DNA of 14,844 bases from an uncultured Campylobacter sp. Its GTDB lineage: Bacteria; Campylobacterota; Campylobacteria; Campylobacterales; Campylobacteraceae. Below the pieces are notes generated by a model. It was not told the origin of the DNA and did not search any database. It saw only the letters and a program-made list of their open reading frames with translations. Numbering within the stretch: position 1 is the first letter of the stretch; each line of letters begins with the position of its first letter. The stretch lies in NCBI RefSeq assembly GCF_938018145.1, contig NZ_CALIII010000142.1, forward strand, positions 1 to 14,844, given 5' to 3'. The position numbers and the translations under genes are program-made. Positions 10,452 to 14,844 of this stretch are shown piece by piece.

Positions 10452-11471
10452 ATGAACCAACTACAAACTAGGGAGCAAAACGCAAGGGATTTGGTAGGCT
10501 TAAAAATGAGCCAAATCCAAACGATATTAGGCGGAGATAAGGCTAAGGCTTCGATCTTTGCCTCCGCTATCGTAAATATCGCTAACGACAAAGACCTAAG
10601 AGGCTGCAACGTCGAAAGTATAGTAAATACGGCAATGCAAATAGTCCAGATCGGCCTGCATCCGAATAAGCTTTTCGGTCAAGCCTACGTCGTGCCTTAC
10701 GGGGGTGTAGCGCAACTTCAAATAGGCTACAAAGGGCTTATTAGCCTAGGCTACCGCAACGGCTGGAAATTTAGGGCTATCGCCGTGTATAGCTGCGATA
10801 AATTCGAGATAAATTTCGCAGGCATAAAAGACGAGATAAATTTTACTCCTAGCTACGACGAGCGCGACGAAACGGACGGCGAATGGGTGTTTGATAACCT
10901 AAGGGGCGTTTTGGTATTCGCGGTAGATAAGCAAGGCGCGGAGTTTAGCGAGTTCGTCAGCAAGAAAAAGCTTGAAAAACTACGCCTAAAAAGCCAAAAT
11001 CAAAAAAGCCAAGACAAACTAGCTCACATTTGGCTCGAATGGGCAGAGGAGATGTATAAAGCCAAAGCCATAAAATACGTTGCTTCGCGCCTGCCGATAA
11101 ACGATAGCCTAGCCGAAGCGTTGAGTTTAGAGGACGAGCCGATAAGAGCCGAGCAATCAAAACCGCAAACTCCTAAAACTCAAAATTTAAACGAGCTTTT
11201 GAACAGTTCGGAAAAACCGAACAGCTCAACCGTCAAACAAAATTTGACAGTTGACGAAGCCGAATACATCGAAGCCGCGCCCGTTGAAGTAGAAATCGAC
11301 GTAAATGAGGATGTGCTGCCGCTTGACGCATTGCAAAGCGAGCTAATGAACAGAGGCGTGAGCGAAGCCGAGGCTGAAAAGCTTTTGGAAAGAGTGTCGC
11401 CTGATGAAGCTAAGGCGTATTTAGCAGATCCAAACAGTATTGACGCGCTGATGGAAGATTTAAGGGGCTAA
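10452..11471 (+). CDS. recT: RecT-family single-strand annealing protein
   Basis: Residues about 30-225 carry the RecT pattern: the N-terminal helices, VNTAMQIVQIGLHPNKLFGQ, YVVPYGGVAQLQIGYKGLIS, GYRNGWKFRAIAVYSCDKFE, and AEEMYKAKAIKYVASRLPI. RecT anneals complementary single strands made by the partner exonuclease. The C-terminal part beyond about 245 is unusual: a Ser/Asn/Glu-rich linker (LNELLNSSEKPNSS) and acidic stretch, then a helical region LQSELMNRGVSEAEAEKLLE and MEDLRG. Together it makes 339 residues, longer than the E. coli protein. AAAGGATAAAAAG precedes the ATG, and the stop almost touches the SSB start. The tail may bind SSB or another partner; that is inference. Confidence 0.94.
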   Translation: MNQLQTREQNARDLVGLKMSQIQTILGGDKAKASIFASAIVNIANDKDLRGCNVESIVNTAMQIVQIGLHPNKLFGQAYVVPYGGVAQLQIGYKGLISLGYRNGWKFRAIAVYSCDKFEINFAGIKDEINFTPSYDERDETDGEWVFDNLRGVLVFAVDKQGAEFSEFVSKKKLEKLRLKSQNQKSQDKLAHIWLEWAEEMYKAKAIKYVASRLPINDSLAEALSLEDEPIRAEQSKPQTPKTQNLNELLNSSEKPNSSTVKQNLTVDEAEYIEAAPVEVEIDVNEDVLPLDALQSELMNRGVSEAEAEKLLERVSPDEAKAYLADPNSIDALMEDLRG

Positions 11472-11472
11472 G

Positions 11473-11958
11473 GTGTTTAATAGAATAGTTTTAGTCGGAA
11501 ATTTGACAAAAGATATTGATTTGCGCTACACCCAAAACGGTGCGGCGATAGGTAGCTCCGGCATTGCCGTAACTCGCAAATTTAGCGTAAACGGGGAGAA
11601 GCGCGAAGAAACGTGCTTTATAGACATAACGTTTTTCGGTAAGCAAGCGGAAATAGCAAATCAATACCTTAGTAAAGGTTCAAAGCTTTTAGTCGAAGGC
11701 CGCTTAAAATTCGACCAATGGACGGACAATAACGGGCAAAACAGAAGCAAGCACACGGTAGCCGTCGAGAATATGGAAATGCTAGGCGATGGGCAGCGAG
11801 CGGGCAATAGTCAAGGCGGGTATCCAAATCAACGTTCGCAGCAAGGAGCGCCAAAGAAACCGCAACAACCGCCGAAAGACTACGCCGCAGACTACGACGC
11901 GCCGGAAATAGACGTGGACGCCGACAAATACGATAACGACGAAACGATACCGTTTTAG
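11473..11958 (+). CDS. ssb: Single-stranded DNA-binding protein
   Basis: The OB fold occupies residues 1-110: FNRIVLVGNLTKDIDLRYTQ, then EETCFIDITFFGKQAEIANQ, YLSKGSKLLVEGRLKFDQW and HTVAVENMEMLG. A Gln/Gly/Pro-rich linker follows and the protein ends in DNDETIPF, the conserved acidic tip that recruits partner proteins. The start is GTG at 11473, with AGGGGCTAAG upstream, right after the recT stop, so the pair is co-translated. A tetramer is expected. It protects replication and recombination intermediates and should cooperate with the RecE-like nuclease and RecT. Confidence 0.95.
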   Translation: MFNRIVLVGNLTKDIDLRYTQNGAAIGSSGIAVTRKFSVNGEKREETCFIDITFFGKQAEIANQYLSKGSKLLVEGRLKFDQWTDNNGQNRSKHTVAVENMEMLGDGQRAGNSQGGYPNQRSQQGAPKKPQQPPKDYAADYDAPEIDVDADKYDNDETIPF

Positions 11959-11967
11959 GGGGCGGAA

Positions 11968-12309
11968 ATGACTTACGGCGAAGCGGTAATGTTTCAAAAA
12001 TCGACAATGCGAATGCAAAACGGCGTTTGGGTTAGCGGCCCGCTACCGGCACACGTCAGGCTAAGCGAGCAAGAAGCCCTAGAATACTACGGGCGAAAGC
12101 TTGACAAGTATTGGGCAAGCTTGCCGCCTAGGAAGCCCGCGCAAGAACCTACGCAAAAGAAGCGACGCAAAAAAGAGCCGTTGCCGCCTAGCGTGATAGA
12201 GCGTTTGCTAGAAATTAAGGAATTGGCGCAAAAGGGGCTAGAAGCCACGGCGATGACTACGAAAGACACCAAACTGCGCACTATAATCAAGCGGGTCGGC
12301 AAACCGTAA
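11968..12309 (+). CDS. Basic hypothetical protein, 113 aa
   Basis: GGGGCGG lies just before the ATG, nine bases after the ssb stop, so it is in the same transcript. The protein has an N-terminal part ending YYGRKLDKYWASLPP, a lysine/arginine/proline-rich hinge (KPAQEPTQKKRRKKEPLPPS), and a C-terminal helix IERLLEIKELAQKGLEATAM followed by a basic end. The strong positive charge suggests nucleic-acid binding. No family is recognised. Confidence 0.75.
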   Translation: MTYGEAVMFQKSTMRMQNGVWVSGPLPAHVRLSEQEALEYYGRKLDKYWASLPPRKPAQEPTQKKRRKKEPLPPSVIERLLEIKELAQKGLEATAMTTKDTKLRTIIKRVGKP

Positions 12310-12363
12310 GGGCTTTTAAATTTAGGTTTTTGTAGAATTTGGGATTTTAGAAAAGGGTAAAAA

Positions 12364-12696
12364 ATGGAAAATATTGATAAATTTGATATTTACAGCGGCA
12401 AGATTTTAGCATTATTGCTCGAAAGCTTCCCCGCTCCTGCAAGAATTGAACTAAGTAAAATCGCACAGGGCGGAGATAATAAATTTGTATGGGATACTGT
12501 GGGGGCTTTGCGCGAATATGGGGTTATTGATTTTGAGGGCTATGTTACCGACACAAACACTTTTGTTGGGGTAAAGTTATCAAAACGCGCAGTCGATTGC
12601 CTACGCTCCGACGTTGGAGACAAGCTTATGAGCGCAATAAAATTAGCAGATGATGAGACAATAAAAAATATTGTAAGAGCGGTAATAAAAGGGTAA
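12364..12696 (+). CDS. Winged-helix-like protein, 110 aa
   Basis: AAAAGGGTAAAAA precedes the ATG. The fold looks like a winged helix: a first helix YSGKILALLLESFPAP, then ARIELSKIAQGGDNKFVWDT, a recognition-like helix WDTVGALREYGVIDF, and a beta wing EGYVTDTNTFVGVKLSKRAV. The C-terminal helix reads DKLMSAIKLADDETIKNIVR. Small phage and resolvase-associated proteins share this plan, but I cannot name a family. It lies four bases before the P63C gene and is likely co-expressed. Confidence 0.72.
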   Translation: MENIDKFDIYSGKILALLLESFPAPARIELSKIAQGGDNKFVWDTVGALREYGVIDFEGYVTDTNTFVGVKLSKRAVDCLRSDVGDKLMSAIKLADDETIKNIVRAVIKG

Positions 12697-12700
12697 AAAA

Positions 12701-13627
12701 ATGACCGGTGAAAATCTAATCAAAGCCACGTGTAAAGAGCCAAAAAACGCCAAAGTAACTCACAAGGGCGACTGGAAAATCGCGGGCGACATCACGATAG
12801 AGTGCTACGTCACCGACGATAAGCGTCGTCTTTTATCTCTGCGCGGGACGGCTCGGGCTATGGATTTAAGAGGCGGAGGTAGCGGCGCATTGCTTAGAAA
12901 TTTAAAAGCCGCTTGGATACAGCCTTTTTTATCGGACCATCTAAAAATATGGATTTTAGGGGCTGATACGCAAAGTTTGGGTAAAATTTCGGGTGTCGTC
13001 GGACCGGCGTTTATCCCGTTTGAAGCCGAGCTATTCGTTGATGTTTGCAAAGCTTACGTTATGGCGGACAATAGGGGTATTTTAAACGAAAATCAAAGCG
13101 CGATAGCAAAAAGACTGCTCCATATTATGTCTGCATTTGCCAAAGTCGGTATCGTCGCCCTCGTTGATGAAATAACGGGCTATCAAAAAGAGCGCGAAGA
13201 AGACGAACTTCAAAAGATACTTTCTAAATACATCTCCGCCGAGTTTTTAGAATGGACGAAGCGTTTCCCCGACGAGTTTTACGAGCAAATTTTTAGGCTC
13301 AAAGAGTGGGGCGAGTTTCAAACTCACCACAAAATGCCGCAAATCGTAGGCAAGATAACAAACGAAATAGTGTACAAGCAGCTCCCCGAGGGCGTGCTTG
13401 AGGAGCTTAGAAATAAAACACCCAAAAGCGAAAGCGGAAACAACTTATATAAATTTCATCAGAGCTTAACGCTAGACACGGGCATACCGCACCTTGATAA
13501 GCACCTAATATCCGTTATTACGCTTATGAAAGTAGCTGACGATTGGGACGATTTTATCTATCTTTTTAACAAATCGTATTCTAAAAACTATCAGCTACGA
13601 TTTGATTTTGACAAGGAAAGCAAATGA
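12701..13627 (+). CDS. P63C domain-containing protein, 308 aa
   Basis: The C-terminal half is the P63C domain: ITGYQKEREEDELQKILSKY, then LEWTKRFPDEFYEQIFRLKE, PQIVGKITNEIVYKQLPEGV, FHQSLTLDTGIPHLDKHLIS and LMKVADDWDDFIYLF. The N-terminal half (DDKRRLLSLRGTARAMDLRG and similar) is the region that usually goes with it. P63C proteins occur in phages and bacterial chromosomes and have no established biochemical function. The tail ends QLRFDF plus a few residues (Gln298 on), close to the hexapeptide QLxLxF with which proteins bind the DNA polymerase sliding clamp. AAAAGGG precedes the ATG, and the stop overlaps the next ATG by four bases. Confidence 0.88.
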   Translation: MTGENLIKATCKEPKNAKVTHKGDWKIAGDITIECYVTDDKRRLLSLRGTARAMDLRGGGSGALLRNLKAAWIQPFLSDHLKIWILGADTQSLGKISGVVGPAFIPFEAELFVDVCKAYVMADNRGILNENQSAIAKRLLHIMSAFAKVGIVALVDEITGYQKEREEDELQKILSKYISAEFLEWTKRFPDEFYEQIFRLKEWGEFQTHHKMPQIVGKITNEIVYKQLPEGVLEELRNKTPKSESGNNLYKFHQSLTLDTGIPHLDKHLISVITLMKVADDWDDFIYLFNKSYSKNYQLRFDFDKESK

Positions 13628-13860
13628 CCGCAGAGGAAAACATCGTAAAACAAGTCTGTAAAGAATTAAATATCACGCAACGCGAGCTGGCGGAGAAGAT
13701 AGGAATGAGCGAGGGCGGCTTGCGATCCGCGCTATCGCTTGGCAAAATAACGCTGCAAGTCGAAAAGGCGTGCGAAATGGTTTTAAAAATTTACGAGCTT
13801 GAAAAAGAGCTTGAAAATTATAAAATCTTACAAAATGCCTTAAAATCGATGATTGTTTAA
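13624..13860 (+). CDS. Small HTH protein with coiled-coil tail, 78 aa
   Basis: Residues 5-45 make an XRE-like helix-turn-helix: IVKQVCKELNITQRELAEKI followed by GMSEGGLRSALSLGKIT. The rest is a leucine-rich helix, MVLKIYELEKELENYKILQN, suited to dimerisation. The ATG overlaps the P63C stop (ATGA), and it is the last gene of the right-arm operon before a hairpin. It may repress that operon or the promoter just downstream of it. Confidence 0.8.
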   Translation: MTAEENIVKQVCKELNITQRELAEKIGMSEGGLRSALSLGKITLQVEKACEMVLKIYELEKELENYKILQNALKSMIV

Positions 13861-13879
13861 TGGCTGGGATTTCCAGCTA
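13861..13879 (+). terminator. Possible terminator of the right-arm operon
   Basis: TGGCTGG pairs with CCAGCTA (one G-U) across the loop GATTT, beginning right after the stop codon. It is followed by A/T-rich TTAAAAATCTT rather than a clean T-run; long T-rich tracts occur about 25 bases further on. Confidence 0.45.
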
Positions 13880-13940
13880 TTAAAAATCTTAATTCAAAAC
13901 ACCTTTTTGCTTTTTTTGTTTTAATCCACAACAAAAACTC

Positions 13941-13969
13941 TTGACTTCTGTTTTATAAACTGATATAAT
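13941..13969 (+). promoter_or_regulatory. Near-perfect sigma70-type promoter
   Basis: TTGACT at 13941-13946, exactly 17 bases, then TATAAT at 13964-13969. Transcription would start near 13976, with CAAAGGGG before the ATG at 14009. It makes the next gene an independent unit. Confidence 0.78.
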
Positions 13970-14008
13970 TCCCGCATAAATATTTTAAATCCAAACAAAG
14001 GGGATTAA

Positions 14009-14773
14009 ATGCAGTCATTATTCCAAACAGAGCCAGCACAAGTTGAAATTCTAAATTTTCAAACCTTTACTTCTGAATACGTGGCAGAACGTTACGGCGT
14101 GAGCGAAAAGACAATCAGAGACCATAAGCGCGAGCACGCGGACGAAATAGTCGAGGGCATTCATTTCGTCGTAGCTAAAAACGACCGCAATCGCCCCGTC
14201 ATCAAATGGACGCTCCGCGGCATTATCAAGCTGGGTATGTTTATCCGCTCGAACGAGTCAAAGGCGTTTAGGATTTGGGCTGAAAGAGAGCTTGAAAAAA
14301 TAATCTTAAAGCAAGCACAGGAATACGCCCAAACTAGAGCGCGAAACCTAGCCCTAGCCGATAAGGTAAATTCCCTAGAAGCTTGCGCTATCAAGGACGC
14401 TAAAGACCGTCAAAACCAAATCAACGGCTACAAATCCCAAATATCTCAGCGTAACGCCGTGATCGTAAAGCTTAAATCCGAACTAGCCAAACGCGGCAAG
14501 ATTTACGACGCGGAGGTTATAGAGCGCTACGAGCAAAAAGAGGAAAACCTGAGAGCGCAGCTACATAATGTCAAAGCCGAGCGAGATTTTTACTTTAAGC
14601 GCACGCAAGAACTTAAGCAAAAGCAAAATGTCAAAGATAGCGAAATCGTACGAATACTTAATAAGATACAAATCCAAATGGACGGCGTGTATAGCGAGAT
14701 AGGCGCGGTTATGGCGTATGCAAACGACAACGACCGCTTTTTTATCGAGAGGAACGAAGCTTTAAAAAGCTAA
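14009..14773 (+). CDS. ORF6N/KilA-N-like phage DNA-binding protein (antirepressor type)
   Basis: Residues 20-95 resemble the ORF6N/Rha/KilA-N group of phage DNA-binding domains: TSEYVAERYGVSEKTIRDHK, DEIVEGIHFVVAKND, RPVIKWTLRGIIKLGMFIRS and KAFRIWAEREL. The usual cues are YGVSxxTI, an FVV strand, a RGIIKL-type motif and AFRIWA. From about 95 to 220 it is coiled coil (LADKVNSLEACAIKD, SELAKRGKIYDAEVIE, NLRAQLHNVKAERDFYF), likely for oligomerisation. Such proteins act as antirepressors or regulators in temperate phages. It has its own strong promoter and a CAAAGGGG site. The precise family could be any of the three named. It is complete, and a hairpin follows its stop. Confidence 0.78.
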   Translation: MQSLFQTEPAQVEILNFQTFTSEYVAERYGVSEKTIRDHKREHADEIVEGIHFVVAKNDRNRPVIKWTLRGIIKLGMFIRSNESKAFRIWAERELEKIILKQAQEYAQTRARNLALADKVNSLEACAIKDAKDRQNQINGYKSQISQRNAVIVKLKSELAKRGKIYDAEVIERYEQKEENLRAQLHNVKAERDFYFKRTQELKQKQNVKDSEIVRILNKIQIQMDGVYSEIGAVMAYANDNDRFFIERNEALKS

Positions 14774-14790
14774 CCCCAAAGACTACTACC

Positions 14791-14807
14791 GCGGGATTAA
14801 TTCCCGC
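14791..14807 (+). terminator. Hairpin after the antirepressor-type gene
   Basis: GCGGGA and TCCCGC enclose TTAAT, 18 bases after the stop. There is no T-run on the plus strand, so termination may be weak. Confidence 0.45.
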
Positions 14808-14823
14808 TTACTACAAGGCAAAA

Positions 14824-14844
14824 ATGAAAGAAGTAACGCAAGAT
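14824..14844 (+). CDS. Start of a further gene, cut by the window edge
   Basis: ATG at 14824 with ACAAGG nine bases upstream opens MKEVTQD, then the window ends. The start site and the run of same-strand genes suggest a real gene, but nothing about its product can be said. Confidence 0.45.

Noticed and set aside
11669..12018. Arginine-rich minus-strand frames under ssb
   Set aside because: They are antisense to the well-supported ssb gene and have composition typical of shadow frames.

Overview
The window is part of a temperate phage genome (prophage), very probably from a Campylobacter-type epsilonproteobacterium. The evidence for the host is indirect: moderate G+C with A/T-rich intergenic stretches, frequent AAATTTGAA/TAAATTTG words, AAAGGATAAAAA-type ribosome binding sites, and TATAAT promoters that often lack a strong -35. 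The evidence for phage is direct: a CI-type repressor facing a Cro-like gene, a replisome organizer, exonuclease/RecT/SSB, YopX, P63C and DUF2303 proteins, an ORF6N/KilA-N-like protein and phage-borne tRNAs. No structural or lysis genes are present, so this is the regulation, replication and recombination half of the phage.

Left arm (1-2730, minus strand): a tightly overlapping operon read right to left. It runs winged-helix protein, two micro membrane proteins, small HTH protein, replisome organizer, unknown 212 aa protein, 54 aa protein, and a DNA methyltransferase cut by the window edge. The middle of the replisome-organizer gene carries four GTTAC repeats spaced 10-11 bp, an inverted copy, and a purine-asymmetric tract with an 18-bp tandem repeat. 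This is a candidate replication origin of lambda-O-gene style.

Switch region (2731-6296): a small plus-strand gene with a near-consensus promoter is convergent with the Cro-like operon. The Cro-like gene is divergent from the S24 repressor. After the repressor come a membrane-anchored coiled-coil protein, an ImmA/IrrE metallopeptidase and a secreted staphylococcal-nuclease homologue, the last three overlapping each other. A secreted two-repeat protein is convergent with the nuclease.

RNA-rich region (6297-7382): a run of hairpins (candidate structured RNA) precedes a 57 aa ORF. That ORF is convergent with an orphan Cas2/VapD-like gene, and the two start regions share a 22-bp inverted repeat. 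Next come a tRNA-like element with an aberrant, partly duplicated anticodon region, more hairpins, and a tRNA-Trp(CCA).

Right arm (7383-13860, plus strand): an operon for DUF2303, YopX, RecE-like exonuclease, RecT, SSB, small unknown proteins, a winged-helix-like protein, P63C and a small HTH protein, with a hairpin-rich non-coding stretch at 8488-8644. It is followed by a near-perfect sigma70-type promoter driving an ORF6N/KilA-N-like protein, then the first codons of another gene. The inferred logic: the repressor and Cro-like protein set lysogeny against lytic growth, the left arm starts replication and methylates DNA, the right arm recombines and protects single strands, and the central accessory genes probably serve the lysogen.
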